Shown: positions 30,340 through 40,340, counted from the stretch's first letter. The stretch is 64,000 nt of DNA from Xenorhabdus poinarii G6 (GCF_000968175.1 NZ_FO704551.1:62001-126000), one strand, 5' to 3'. Numbers and translations are program-made. The notes: generated by a model from the letters alone, not told the origin.

Positions 30340-30503
30340 GCGGCCCGCATTTAAAATATGGCGGGCTTGCATTTATCTGCTTTTTTAGCCCACATTAATT
30401 GTAAATGAAAATACCTTCCAGCTCATATTAACTGCAAATGAGCTTGCATTTATCTTTTTCGGCTCGAATTTCATTTCGACCAGCTCACAATAACTACAAA
30501 TGA
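30340..30503. repeat. Short-repeat cluster upstream of the resolvase, candidate res/crossover region
   Basis: AGCYCAYAWTAAYTRYAAATG-type units recur at 30387, 30420 and 30482, and the word CTTGCATTTATC recurs at 30366 and 30443, some as imperfect dyads. They lie about 160 bases before a serine recombinase start, where Tn3-type elements have res subsites. The rest of 30114-30340 shows no gene. Confidence 0.45.
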
Positions 30504-30662
30504 AATTTTCTGCTTAACCCAATCTATTGGATTGTATGGGTATACCCTATAAAGACAATGCAATGAGACAGTTTTTGTGTTAATCCAGCATTAGGGTTGT
30601 TTTTGTCTCATCCACATGCTACGTTTCATTCATCTAAAGGTAAACGAGACACTTTCCCCATT

Positions 30663-31070
30663 ATGGCTCTTTATGGCTATGCCCGCGTATCAACTAATGA
30701 TCAGGATCTCGCCCTACAGTCACAAATGCTTCGTGTTGCCGGTTGTGAAATCATCCGGGCCGAAAAAGCCAGCGGAACCAAACGGGATGGGCGGAGTGAA
30801 CTGCAATTGTTGCTGGATTTTTTGCATCCGGGCGATACGCTGATTGTCACGCGTATAGATCGTCTGGCTCGTAGCATCAAAGACTTGCAGGATGTTATTT
30901 ATTCTTTAAATCAGCGGGGGATTACCCTTAAGGCTACAGAGCAGCCTGTCGATACACGCACGGCAGCCGGAAAAACCTTCCTCGAAATGGCATATAATCA
31001 GCACAAGTCAATCTTCTGGCACAACCAGCAGAAAAACCTTTGGAACATGAAAATGAACAACACAACCTAG
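30663..31070 (+). pseudogene. Serine recombinase (resolvase/invertase), C-terminally truncated
   Basis: The catalytic domain is well preserved: GYARVSTNDQDLALQ with the active Ser near residue 9, then KASGTKRDGR...LLDFLHPGDTLIVTRIDRLARS...LNQRGITLKA and TAAGKTFLEM. After about residue 117 the family sequence stops and junk follows, so the DNA-binding helix-turn-helix of about 60 residues is missing. The ATG at 30663 fits the family start. The break joins it to a toxin remnant. Confidence 0.82.
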
Positions 31071-31233
31071 CAGAATTTCCCCATCTGTACGCAGTCGATT
31101 CACGCTATGGTGAAGATGTACGCCGCATAAGTTTGGTAGGGCAACTGTGCTTTACGAGGTAGACGATCAGGCTAAACAAGTTAGTATACTGGCAGTTGTT
31201 GGTCAGAGACAGGCTCCCTACTCAATACGCTAA
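31003..31233 (+). pseudogene. ParE/RelE-type toxin remnant
   Basis: In two frames the sequence reads LAEFPHLYAVDSRYGEDVRR followed by VLYEVDDQAKQVSILAVVGQR. This is the usual C-terminal half of ParE/RelE toxins (conserved EFP..., R-L, LYRVDD, ILAV-HQR). A frameshift at about 31140 and the missing start make it a ghost. It abuts the truncated resolvase. The 31234-31466 gap holds nothing else I can identify. Confidence 0.6.
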
Positions 31234-31466
31234 TTCAGCATTATTATTTGCAGTCATCTTAGAAACAGATTTTAATCTTATTCCTTTTTGCAGGTGTTTT
31301 TAACGTACCTAACGGGGATTTTTAGTGACTAACCTCACCCGTTTGACATAATGAGTTATGGGTATCTTAACGTATAGATAAGATAGTTTTTTCATTTTTA
31401 AAATTTTATTTTGAGTCATTTTTGTAATATCATGTTTTTTTACAGTAAATCATATAGGGTATAGTA

Positions 31467-31946
31467 ATGGCGAATATTATTTATCTTAAGTTACAAGGAA
31501 AGACACAGGGGTTAATCTCTGGAGGGTGCTCTACTGTAGATTCTATAGGGAATAAATTTCAAAAAGGTCACGAAGACGAAATATTGGTTAATGAGTTATC
31601 CTCTAACTTATCAATGCATCAAAATGTAAATTTTCAGCCTATAGATATACGTAAACCTATCGATAAATCATCTCCTTTATTATCACAAGCGTTAGCATCA
31701 AATGAAATATTAACCTGTGAGTTTTTCTTTTATCGAACTTCGATGAATGGTGGTCTTGAACTATATTATAAAATTAAACTAACCGAAGCATCTTTAGTTA
31801 ATATAAATTTCTTTTGCCCAAACTCTATAACACATAATGATGCGCAACCAGAGGAATCACTATCCATTAAATTTAAATCCATTACGTGGGAGCATGTAAC
31901 TGCCGGAACCAGCTCTTATAGTATATGGGATGAGAGGGTATACTAA
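31467..31946 (+). CDS. Hcp-family type VI secretion protein
   Basis: 159 residues, Hcp (TssD) fold. It starts MANIIYLKLQGKTQGLISGGCS and has PIDIRKPIDKSSPLLSQALASNE, followed by FFFYRT...LYYKIKLTEASLVNI, all family signatures. Hcp hexamers form the T6SS inner tube and can carry small effectors. No other T6SS component lies here, so this is an orphan Hcp. Its stop overlaps the start of the next gene (TAATG), which suggests the next product is its cargo. Confidence 0.88.
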   Translation: MANIIYLKLQGKTQGLISGGCSTVDSIGNKFQKGHEDEILVNELSSNLSMHQNVNFQPIDIRKPIDKSSPLLSQALASNEILTCEFFFYRTSMNGGLELYYKIKLTEASLVNINFFCPNSITHNDAQPEESLSIKFKSITWEHVTAGTSSYSIWDERVY

Positions 31947-32869
31947 TGATAATAATGCCAACAATGGAACAATTTGATTATTATGGTGATGAATTAATTA
32001 AATTATCCAGATATTCAACAGCTTATTTGTTGGATGATGTTGAATCTAAGCGTGAATATTTATATGAAATTAGTCAAGTGGTTAGATTAATAAGGCGTGA
32101 TTATCAAATTGCCTTATATAATTATAATCAAGGTCGTCGTGAGCACTGGGCTGACATGAAAAGATGCATAGCCGAAATAAGAAGGGAATTGGATGCTGAA
32201 AGGTATGGTTATGAACAAGGAAGAAGAAAAGATAGGAAAACATATTTAAATACCCAAGAATACTCAGGAAAAGGATTTCTATATTATGGTAAAAATGGGT
32301 TAAAAGTTGTTGGAGGTATTGTGCAGCTTGGAGCTGGAATTATGGCTTTTGGCACAAGGGGAGGGTGGGTAAGAGGCATGGAGTCTAAGGGCATGGGAGT
32401 TCTAGCTATAGCCACAGGGGTTGGCGACGCAGTGGAAGGGGCAAGCAATATTATGTATGAATGGACAGATGGCTATATAAATCCAAATAATCCAACTAAG
32501 CTTTTGACAGAAAAGGGTTTTTCTTTTTTTGGTGCTGATGAGGGTACTGGGGAATTCGCGTATGATATGGTAAACTTTGGCGTTGGTATTTATTTGGGGT
32601 TTACAGCTTTTGCTAAATATGATCCTTCTAAAAGAATTATAAACTTACCTGTGAAAACAAAAAGTGGTCTTGAAAAAGTACCACTTTTACATAAATTATT
32701 CACTGAAAAAGGGGGGGTTAGGTTATTCAGGCATATGGAAAATGATTATAAAAGAAAAATGTTTACCAGTGGTAAAGCGGTACTTACTTATAAAGCTAGT
32801 AATGCGGCAATTAAAGCATATTTGCTGTTAGATAAATATTTTCTTAATGAGAAAGATGAAAGTAACTGA
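31946..32869 (+). CDS. DUF4225-type putative T6SS effector
   Basis: 307 residues. A charged N-terminal part with coiled-coil character (about 20-110, many Arg/Glu/Tyr) precedes a Gly-rich hydrophobic region (about 115-165, GLKVVGGIVQLGAGIMAFG...GVLAIATGVGDAVEGASNIMYE). I match this to DUF4225 from memory. The hydrophobic Gly-rich part suggests membrane insertion. It is translationally coupled to hcp, the usual layout for an Hcp-delivered effector. Toxicity and mechanism are inference. Confidence 0.72.
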   Translation: MIIMPTMEQFDYYGDELIKLSRYSTAYLLDDVESKREYLYEISQVVRLIRRDYQIALYNYNQGRREHWADMKRCIAEIRRELDAERYGYEQGRRKDRKTYLNTQEYSGKGFLYYGKNGLKVVGGIVQLGAGIMAFGTRGGWVRGMESKGMGVLAIATGVGDAVEGASNIMYEWTDGYINPNNPTKLLTEKGFSFFGADEGTGEFAYDMVNFGVGIYLGFTAFAKYDPSKRIINLPVKTKSGLEKVPLLHKLFTEKGGVRLFRHMENDYKRKMFTSGKAVLTYKASNAAIKAYLLLDKYFLNEKDESN

Positions 32870-33206
32870 AAAGGTAAATTATTTTCGCCTTTAAGTATAG
32901 AAAAAAACTAAATTTTCTATCTAAGGATATTACTATGGATAGAAGTATTATAGAAGAAAAATATATGAATGCATAAATGAAAAACATCGCAATAGGATTA
33001 TTATTAGTTGAGTATATGCTTACGAAATAAAGTAATATGATTATGGTGTTGAGTGTGAATACTGTTGATAGATTCCAGCGAAACAAATCACTAAGCCACT
33101 CATCATATTTGTCCATTGACTCGTGCTCTCTTTCGTATGCATTTTTTAAAGAATTAATGTCTTTTTTTGACAATTTACTTAATAGATAAATATTATTTTT
33201 CTTCAT
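32844..33206 (-). CDS. Small membrane protein, candidate immunity protein
   Basis: About 120 residues. It has two hydrophobic segments (around STVFTLNTIIILLYFVSIYS and MFFIYAFIYFSSIILLSIVI) and a charged N-terminus. It is convergent with, and overlaps by 26 bases, the DUF4225 gene. The ATG at 33206 has an AAGAGAAA site; an upstream ATG at 33245 is possible. A membrane-embedded immunity protein would fit a membrane-targeting effector. No family recognised. Confidence 0.55.
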   Translation of the reverse strand: MKKNNIYLLSKLSKKDINSLKNAYEREHESMDKYDEWLSDLFRWNLSTVFTLNTIIILLYFVSIYSTNNNPIAMFFIYAFIYFSSIILLSIVISLDRKFSFFLYLKAKIIYLFSYFHLSH

Positions 33207-33329
33207 GGTGTTTCTCTTGTTTATGGGGGATAATGTTTTTATCACCCAGTGTAAATTTTCATTATCAAGCTAGTTTTAGTTGTATTTTCTCATAAGGTGA
33301 ATCTTTATCCTCTTCTGAGAAATTAGTGT

Positions 33330-33629
33330 TTATTTTTCTATAAATGCATTTTGAAATTTAAATTCATGGGTTATTTTATCATCAATGCACTGAAAAATTT
33401 TCAATTCTAAACTTTCATTTTTATCAATAGCATTAAGTAATAAAGGTGATGCACCATCTACGTTTTTTTCTAAAATGATTTTGTCTATATGACTTAAGCC
33501 ATCAATGCCCTTTGATAACTCAAGGGAGTGGAGCTGTATTTTATCTTTGTGGACACCATTTTCTGAACAGTTTTTCGATAACAATCCTTGCTCTGCCCCT
33601 GAGATTTCCATGTAAGTAGTATACTGCAT
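33330..33629 (-). CDS. Short Hcp-like protein
   Basis: About 99 residues from ATG 33629 with AGAGGAAA upstream. The pattern MEISGAEQGLLSKNCS...DKIQLHSLEL...KNVDGASPLLLNAIDKNESLELKIF parallels the first two thirds of the Hcp at 31467 (GLISGGCS, DKSSPLLSQALASNE). It ends where the third Hcp section would begin, so it is either truncated or a specialised variant. Very AT-rich. Confidence 0.6.
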   Translation of the reverse strand: MQYTTYMEISGAEQGLLSKNCSENGVHKDKIQLHSLELSKGIDGLSHIDKIILEKNVDGASPLLLNAIDKNESLELKIFQCIDDKITHEFKFQNAFIEK

Positions 33630-34069
33630 AGTATTTCCTCTTTTGTTAATTAATCCCAAGTAAGCCATTTTTTTTGAAAATAGGCAATGAGAACCTAATG
33701 CAATAATAGGGTTTCTGTAAATTTACATAATGAATCGTCTCAGAAAATGGGAATTTAAAGTCCGTCAGGCAGTGAACGTTGTCACCGTTCACCGTCTGAT
33801 GATTAGACAAAATGATTATTGCAGAGTCATTTTAGACTATAAACACATACGCCCCCGAAATTGTGTATCGACTTGGCGGAAGACTCACTATTCACGAGGG
33901 CGCAGGCTCAAAACTTAAAAAGAGTTTAGCATATGTACAGACAGAAACAACACCCCGCCATAAGCCTGTCTTTCATACACAAATCCCTGAGAAAAAATCG
34001 GGGGATTTTTTTGAATCTTTTTCCACTTTATCGATCTGAGTAATAACGATTTCATTGAGGTACGGTAAA
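33630..34069. other. Non-coding stretch with one terminator-like hairpin
   Basis: About 440 bases without a credible gene. AAATCCC / GGGGATTT followed by T (33981-34012, plus strand) is a likely terminator, and GTGAACG / CGTTCAC near 33770 is a smaller dyad. The end lies just before an IS4-type transposase fragment. Confidence 0.5.
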
Positions 34070-34162
34070 ATGTTCCAAACTCACGCAGAACAATGGGCTG
34101 ATGAAACTTTTTCTCGCGCAAATTTGGGTGATAGTCGGCGTACAAAACGGCTTATCAAATTC
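34070..34162 (+). mobile_element. IS4-family transposase N-terminal fragment
   Basis: About 31 codons read MFQTHAEQWADETFSRANLG then DSRRTKRLIKF, the N-terminal signature of Tn5/IS4-type transposases (W-EE-F--A-LGD-RR-KRL). The frame then runs into the 3' end of the integrase on the other strand, marking a deletion or recombination junction. Confidence 0.65.
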
Positions 34163-34177
34163 ACACCACTGCATCAT

Positions 34178-35208
34178 CTATCTTCTCCCTTCCAGATATT
34201 GGGCATGATTGTATGTCCCGCGAATCGCGTTCTTATCCACATGTGCAAGCTGTGTTTCAATCCACGCTGAGTTAAAGCCCTGTTCGTGCAGAATGGTGCT
34301 CATCGTGTGGCGAAAACCATGCCCCATTAGCCTGCCTTTATACCCCAGCAGCTCAATAACCTGATTAACGCTTTCCTTGCTGATAGGCTTGCGAGGGTCG
34401 TTTCGATCGATAAAGACCAGCGGATGATGCTTCGAGATCGGTTCAAGCTGTTTAAACAGCGTAATAACCTGCTCTGAGAGCGGCACAATATGGGGCCGCT
34501 TCATCTTCATCACCTCTGCGGGTATTTCCCATAATTTCTTCTCAAAATCGATATCCACCCAGCGTGCGAAACGCAGCTCTTGCGTGCGTACCCAGGTCAA
34601 CATAATGGTCTGTGTGGCGGTTTTGGTCTGTGTATCCGGCCAGAGCTGTTGAAAGATCTGCTACAGGGTTGTATTCAGCTCTTCCGGTAACAATAGCGTA
34701 GCGGTAGACCTCATTACAACGCTGACGGACTTTGCGCGCCGCGCTTTTCAATGCGACGAAGAATCTCAAGCCAGTCCATCGGCTTAATATCGATGATAGG
34801 GAGTCTTCCCGTATGAGGGAAAATATCTTTCTAAAAAGTATCAATGATTTCATCACGATAGCGTAATGACTAGCGATCGGATTTTGACTAATGCCATTCA
34901 CGAGCAATGGCTTCGAAGGTATTTTTCTGACTTATTTGCAAGGCGAGCTTTTCTTCTTTCTTAACCTCACTAGGATCGTTCCCAGCGGCAAGGATTTTCC
35001 TGGCCTCACTACGTTTTTCACGTGCGTCAGCCAGTGAGATATCAGGGTAGACACCAATAGAAAGCACCTTTTCTTTACCGGCAAATCGGTACTTCATACG
35101 CCAGTACTTGGAGCCATTTGCGTTGACAAGCAGGTACATACCGTTGCCATCAGCTAGCTTATAAGGCTTTGGTTTTGCTGTTTTGACTTTTACGTCAGTT
35201 AGCGCCAT
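34178..35208 (-). pseudogene. P4-type tyrosine integrase, multiply frameshifted
   Basis: Pieces in order: N-terminal DUF4102 domain (MALTDVKVKTAKPKPYKLAD..., ATG 35208 after GGAGG), a stop after AIAREWH, then DIFPHTGRLPIIDIKPMDWL and KVRQRCNEVYRYAIVTGRAE in other frames. The catalytic C-terminus follows, with R in TQELRFARW, HGFRHTMST and the nucleophile Tyr in GTYNHAQYLEGRR. At least two in-frame stops and two frameshifts are present, and the last residues are cut off by the IS4 fragment. Such integrases insert at tRNA genes; selC lies 300 bases upstream. Confidence 0.88.
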
Positions 35209-35504
35209 TTCATCCTCCGGTTTTGATGAAGCCATCCTCCAGGGGGATTTCCGCTAGTAGCCTATCTGATACCCCTTAACCTTTCGCATAACAAAGATGC
35301 TGTTACAACATTTTGTTATATATAGCATTTCTACCATTATGGGGGTGTTGATGTTTTGAGGGGAAAATAGTACCCCATAATGCACCCCAAAAAATTGCTT
35401 GATGTCTGTTGAGGTAAGTTGACTACAGAAGAATAATTTTTTTATTTTATCTGTAGTTAATGGGATTTTGTTGACTTAGGGAGAGTTCAGAAGAGGTATA
35501 ATAG

Positions 35505-35596
35505 CGGAAGATCACAGGAGTTGAACCTGCCAAGGGCCGCTGGCGACCCCATCTGGATTTGAAGTCCAGCCGCCCCACCGGGGACGATGATCTTCC
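35505..35596 (-). tRNA. selC: tRNA-Sec (UCA anticodon)
   Basis: The minus strand reads GGAAGAT...ATCTTCCG with the long acceptor and extra arms of bacterial selenocysteine tRNA. The anticodon TCA is at 35560-35562 within GGACTTCAAATCC, and the T arm GGTTCAACTCC is near the 3' end. CCA is not encoded after the discriminator G. selC is a classical island integration site, and a broken integrase lies downstream. Confidence 0.95.
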
Positions 35597-35818
35597 ATTA
35601 AATAACTTGATGGTAAGTGAGGATTATAGCGCGTCTTCAATCATATCTAAACACCGTCATGATTCTCAGATCGCGGATAGAAATAGTGTTCAATTATTCG
35701 CAGAAAAGTGCAGCATTAGCATTGAACTCACGATATCTTATCCCCATCTATCGTCAACAACCCATTGGGATATAGCTGGTTTCAGCCTATACTCAGCGAC
35801 ACATATAAGGCGCTCATT

Positions 35819-37861
35819 ATGACTAATCCGTTACTGACATCTTCTGCATTGCCTCAGTTTTCTGCAATCGAACCCAAACATGTCGTGCCTGCAGTGAAAG
35901 AGACGTTGGCCAACTACCGTCAAATAATTGAGAAGATTTTATCTGAAAATTCCATCTTTACTTGGGATAATCTGTGCCAGCCTATTTCAGAAGAGAAAGA
36001 TAAACTTTCCCGCGTCTGGTCTCCTGTCAGCCACCTGAATGCGGTCAAAAACAGTCCAGAACTTCGCGAAGCCTATGAACAAAGCCTGCCCCTGCTCTCT
36101 GATTTTGATACTTGGCTAGGGCAACACAAAGGGTTGTATCAAGCCTATAAGACGCTGAAAGAGAGTGAAACTTTCAAAACGCTTTCCCAACCACAGCGCA
36201 AAGTGGTTGAAAATACGTTGCGTGATTTTGAATTGACCGGGATTGGCTTGCCGGAAGAGAAACAAAAGCGTTACGGTGAAATTACGGCCCGTTTGTCTGA
36301 ATTAGGTGCGAAGTTCGGTAATAATGTGCTGGATGCCACAATGGGATGGACTAAGCTGATTACCGATGAGCGCGATCTGTCCGGTCTGCCTGAAAGTATC
36401 AAAGCCGCTGCTAAAGATGCCGCCGAAGCTAAGGGACTGGAAGGATGGCTTCTGACGTTGAATATGCCAAGTTATCTGCCTGTTATGACCTACGCTGATG
36501 ATAGTGCATTGCGTGAGGAAATGTATTACGCCTATACGACTCGGGCTTCTGAGCAAGGGCCTGCGGCCGGTAAATGGGATAACAGTGATATTATGGCAGA
36601 AATACTCGCGCTGCGTCATGAAGTTGCTCAGTTGCTAGGGTTCAAAAACTATGCTGAAAGCTCCCTCGCCACCAAAATGGCAAATACACCTCAACAAGTC
36701 CTCGATTTTCTACACGATCTGGCCAAACGCGCCCGCCAACAAGGTCAGGAAGAGTTAGAAGCACTCACCGATTTTGCCAAATCTCACTATCAGGTTGATG
36801 AGCTGAAAGCATGGGATCTCACCTATTACAGCGAGAAGCAAAAACAGCATCATTTCTCCATTGATGATGAACAGCTTCGTCCTTATTTTCCTGAGCAACG
36901 TGTATTGGAAGGGTTGTTTGAGGTCGTTCGCCGTATTTATGGCATCACCGCCAAAGAGCGACTCGATATAGATACATGGCATCCTGATGTGCGTTTCTTT
37001 GAATTGTATGATGATAAACAAGCCTTGTGCGGCAGCTTCTATTTGGATCTCTATGCACGAGAGCATAAACGCGGTGGCGCATGGATGGACAACTATGTCG
37101 GCAGAATGCGACGCGCGTCCGGCGAATTACAACATCCGGTTGCCTATCTGGTTTGTAACTTCAACAAACCCATTGGTGATCAACCGGCTTTGTTCACCCA
37201 TAATGAAGTGACAACACTGTTCCATGAGTTCGGGCATGGTCTGCACCATATGCTGACCCAAATTGAAGCCCTGGATGTTGCCGGCATTGATGGTGTGCCA
37301 TGGGATGCCGTAGAGTGCCCAAGCCAGTTTATGGAAAACTGGTGCTGGGAACCGGAAGCACTGGCGTTTATTTCCGGTCACTATCAAACGCATGAACCCC
37401 TCCCCAAAGAGATGCTGGATAATATGCTGGCTGCCAAAAATTATCTGGCAGCGATGAGTATTCTACGTCAGCTTGAATTTGGTCTGTTTGATTTCCGTCT
37501 GCATGCGGAATATGACCCAACGCAAGGCGCCCAAATCCTGGAAACGCTGCGCTCAGTGAAAAAACAAGTCTCTGTTGTGCCATCACCGGATTGGGGACGC
37601 TTCCCGCACGCCTTTAGCCATATCTTTAGTGGTGGTTACGCCGCAGGTTATTACAGCTACCTATGGGCGGATGTTCTGGCAGCAGATGCCTATTCTCGCT
37701 TCTCAGAAGAGGGCATTTTCAATCGCACAACGGGTCAATCATTCCTCGATCATATTTTGTCCCGTGGCGGTTCAGAAGAGCCAATGACGCTGTTTGTTCG
37801 TTTCCGCGGCCGTGAACCAGAACTGGATGCCATGCTGAAGAGCTATGGCATCGGTGGATAA
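35819..37861 (+). CDS. prlC: Oligopeptidase A
   Basis: 680 residues, M3 metallopeptidase of the cytosol that degrades peptides of about 5-20 residues, including cleaved signal peptides. The zinc motif HEFGH is at residues 469-473 ([13 protein letters not shown]), with the third ligand Glu downstream in the [14 protein letters not shown] region. The ATG at 35819 gives the E. coli length; an upstream in-frame start at 35765 has no support. rsmJ follows 6 bases later, as in E. coli. Confidence 0.97.
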   Translation: MTNPLLTSSALPQFSAIEPKHVVPAVKETLANYRQIIEKILSENSIFTWDNLCQPISEEKDKLSRVWSPVSHLNAVKNSPELREAYEQSLPLLSDFDTWLGQHKGLYQAYKTLKESETFKTLSQPQRKVVENTLRDFELTGIGLPEEKQKRYGEITARLSELGAKFGNNVLDATMGWTKLITDERDLSGLPESIKAAAKDAAEAKGLEGWLLTLNMPSYLPVMTYADDSALREEMYYAYTTRASEQGPAAGKWDNSDIMAEILALRHEVAQLLGFKNYAESSLATKMANTPQQVLDFLHDLAKRARQQGQEELEALTDFAKSHYQVDELKAWDLTYYSEKQKQHHFSIDDEQLRPYFPEQRVLEGLFEVVRRIYGITAKERLDIDTWHPDVRFFELYDDKQALCGSFYLDLYAREHKRGGAWMDNYVGRMRRASGELQHPVAYLVCNFNKPIGDQPALFTHNEVTTLFHEFGHGLHHMLTQIEALDVAGIDGVPWDAVECPSQFMENWCWEPEALAFISGHYQTHEPLPKEMLDNMLAAKNYLAAMSILRQLEFGLFDFRLHAEYDPTQGAQILETLRSVKKQVSVVPSPDWGRFPHAFSHIFSGGYAAGYYSYLWADVLAADAYSRFSEEGIFNRTTGQSFLDHILSRGGSEEPMTLFVRFRGREPELDAMLKSYGIGG

Positions 37862-37867
37862 TAACCT

Positions 37868-38611
37868 GTGAAAATTTGTTTAATTTGTGAAGAAGGCGCT
37901 GATCGCAGTGCCTTATCGCGATTGGCGGAACGGTGGCATCTGATCCACGATGACACGTCTGTCATGGCTCTGGTATTAACCCCCGAACGGCTGGAATTGC
38001 ATAAACGCGATGAACCCAAGTTAGGTGGGATTTATGTCGATTTTGTTAGTGGAACAATGGCACACCGTCGCCGCTTTGGTGGCGGGCGTGGTGAAGCTGT
38101 CGCTAAGGCGGTAGGCATTAAGAAAGATTATTTACCCCATGTCGTAGATGCCACTGCCGGATTGGGACGTGATGCCTTTGTATTGGCCGCTATCGGTTGT
38201 CATGTCAGCATGTTGGAGCGTCATCCTGTGGTCGCGGCCTTGCTGGATGATGGCCTGCAACGCGGTTATCAAGATGCAGAGATTGGCGGCTGGCTGAAAG
38301 AGCGAATGACGCTTCTCCACACCTCAAGTATTACTGCATTGGCGGAGATGACACCGGTGCCAGATGTGGTTTATCTCGACCCCATGTATCCACACAAGCA
38401 AAAAAGTGCGCTGGTCAAAAAAGAGATGCGGGTTTTCCAATCACTGGTTGGTGCTGATGAGGATGCAGATAATTTGCTGGAACCAGCTCGGATGCTGGCA
38501 AAACGTCGCGTTGTCGTAAAACGACCAGACTATGCAGAACCATTAGCCGGTATTAAAGCGTCTGCGTCAATTACCACCAAAAACCACCGTTTCGATATTT
38601 ACCCCTGTTGA
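37868..38611 (+). CDS. rsmJ: 16S rRNA (guanine1516-N2)-methyltransferase
   Basis: 247 residues from a GTG start. SAM-binding motif [17 protein letters not shown] at about residues 93-109, catalytic-type motif YLDPMYPHK at about 171-179, and [10 protein letters not shown] near the C-terminus match RsmJ (YhiQ). It methylates G1516 of 16S rRNA. It is in an operon with prlC. Confidence 0.96.
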   Translation: MKICLICEEGADRSALSRLAERWHLIHDDTSVMALVLTPERLELHKRDEPKLGGIYVDFVSGTMAHRRRFGGGRGEAVAKAVGIKKDYLPHVVDATAGLGRDAFVLAAIGCHVSMLERHPVVAALLDDGLQRGYQDAEIGGWLKERMTLLHTSSITALAEMTPVPDVVYLDPMYPHKQKSALVKKEMRVFQSLVGADEDADNLLEPARMLAKRRVVVKRPDYAEPLAGIKASASITTKNHRFDIYPC

Positions 38612-38617
38612 AATAAA

Positions 38618-38639
38618 CCCCATGTTCGTTTACGTGGGG
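38618..38639 (+). terminator. Hairpin after rsmJ
   Basis: CCCCATG / CGTGGGG stem with an 8-base loop directly after the rsmJ stop. No clear T run, so efficiency is uncertain. Confidence 0.45.
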
Positions 38640-38663
38640 CAATATTCCCCCCGGAAGATGGCT

Positions 38664-38699
38664 ACCCCCGTCCGTTATTAAATCAGGCGGGGATGTCAC
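38664..38699 (+). mobile_element. Possible IS200/IS605-type end remnant
   Basis: CCCCGTC ... GGCGGGGATGTCAC forms a GC-rich hairpin ending in GGGGATGTCA, like the sequence at 22777 read on the other strand. No transposase is attached. Identification by resemblance only. Confidence 0.25.
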
Positions 38700-38737
38700 A
38701 TGGCGGTTAACGGATCTGTTGATGATTATCGGCGAAA

Positions 38738-40081
38738 TTACACAATTCCCTGCGATAACATCGCTTCCGCCACTTTAACAAAACCGGCAATATTCGCACC
38801 CTGTACGTAGTTAATTCGCTTGCCTTCTCCACCATATTCAACGCAAGACTGATGGATATCGAGCATAATTTGACGCAAGCGAATATCCACTTTCTCCGCT
38901 TTCCAGCTTAAACGCGCTGCGTTTTGCGCCATTTCCAGCCCTGAGGTTGCCACCCCACCCGCATTGGCGGCTTTCCCCGGTGCAAACAAAACGCCAGCAT
39001 CAAGGAAAACATCCGTTGCTTCAATCGTTGTTGGCATGTTGGCGCCTTCTGCAATCGCTTTCACACCATTTTTAATCAACGTCTTCGCCGCGTCCAAATC
39101 CAGTTCGTTCTGCGTAGCACAAGGCAGGGCAATATCCACAGGAATAGACCACGGGTTTTGCCCCTTAAGGAAAGTCAGCCGACGCTCTTTAGCATATTCT
39201 TCCACCCGGCCGTAACGCTGATTTTTGATCTCTGCAAGATGAGCCAGTTTCTCCGGTGTAAAACCGTCTTCATCCAATACGCAACCGCCTGAATCCGATA
39301 CTGTCACTACTTTCGCGCCCAATTCCAGACATTTTTCAATAGAATATTGGGCAACATTCCCCGCCCCCGAGACAGATACCCTCATGCCTTCAAACCCCAT
39401 ACCATGACGTTTAAGCATTTCATGGGTGAAATAAACCAACCCGTACCCGGTTGCTTCCGGACGGATCAGGCTGCCACCAAAAGCGAGATCTTTGCCCGTA
39501 AAAACACAAGCGGTATTGTTGGACAGCTTTTTCATCATGCCCGCCATAAAACCAACTTCACGATTCCCGACCCCGATATCGCCGGCAGGTACATCAGTAT
39601 CGGGACCCAAATGACGGTAGAGTTCGGTCATCAGCGCCTGACAAAACCGCATAATTTCACCGTGGCTTTTACCCTTGGGATCGAAATCAGAACCGCCTTT
39701 TCCTCCCCCCATTGGCAGCGTTGTCAGCGCATTTTTCAGTGTCTGCTCAAAACCCAAAAATTTTAGGATAGACAGGTTGACGGAAGGGTGAAAACGCATC
39801 CCGCCTTTGAATGGCCCAATGGCAGAATTAAACTGTATTCGCCACGCCCGGTTTACGTGTACTTTGCCTTGATCATCCACCCAACTGACACGGAATTGGA
39901 TAACCCTTTCCGGCTCGACCAAACGCGCCAATAATCCTTGAGCACGATATTGTGGGTTTTGTTCAAGAAAAGGCCAGAGAGAGTTCAACACTTCTCGCAC
40001 TGCCTGTAGGTACTCTGGTTGATGTGGATTGTGGGACTGAATCGAATCGAGAAATGAGGCTAAAGAGGATGAAACATTCAT
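38738..40081 (-). CDS. gdhA: NADP-specific glutamate dehydrogenase
   Basis: 447 residues, the E. coli GdhA length. It makes glutamate from 2-oxoglutarate and ammonia with NADPH. The substrate motif GGGKGGSDFDPKGKS has its catalytic Lys near residue 128, and the dinucleotide motif VSGAGNVAQYSIEK is near 240. A good ribosome site AAGGAAG precedes ATG 40081. Stand-alone, between rsmJ and uspA. Confidence 0.97.
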   Translation of the reverse strand: MNVSSSLASFLDSIQSHNPHQPEYLQAVREVLNSLWPFLEQNPQYRAQGLLARLVEPERVIQFRVSWVDDQGKVHVNRAWRIQFNSAIGPFKGGMRFHPSVNLSILKFLGFEQTLKNALTTLPMGGGKGGSDFDPKGKSHGEIMRFCQALMTELYRHLGPDTDVPAGDIGVGNREVGFMAGMMKKLSNNTACVFTGKDLAFGGSLIRPEATGYGLVYFTHEMLKRHGMGFEGMRVSVSGAGNVAQYSIEKCLELGAKVVTVSDSGGCVLDEDGFTPEKLAHLAEIKNQRYGRVEEYAKERRLTFLKGQNPWSIPVDIALPCATQNELDLDAAKTLIKNGVKAIAEGANMPTTIEATDVFLDAGVLFAPGKAANAGGVATSGLEMAQNAARLSWKAEKVDIRLRQIMLDIHQSCVEYGGEGKRINYVQGANIAGFVKVAEAMLSQGIV

Positions 40082-40285
40082 TTAAGGCTTCCTTTATTGT
40101 CATTCAGAAGTGATGCCCCCCTGCTATTTTCCATATTATTTTTTTGTCGAAAATGCGAGGTAATTACAGTTTGCTTTCTGAATATAGCACTGTTTTATGC
40201 TTAAATTTCAATAACTATTTTTTATTTTATTTCTGAAAAAACCTTTGACAATGGTTAAAGCAGTTTCATCATCTTTTCTTGCGCC

Positions 40286-40315
40286 AAAAAAATCGCCCGC
40301 ATAAGCAGGCGATTT
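40286..40315 (-). terminator. Terminator of uspA
   Basis: On the minus strand a stem TCGCCTGC / GCGGGCGA with a TTAT loop is followed by seven T, just past the uspA stop. Confidence 0.88.
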
Positions 40316-40340
40316 TACAGAGTAAAAAATCAACCGAAGA

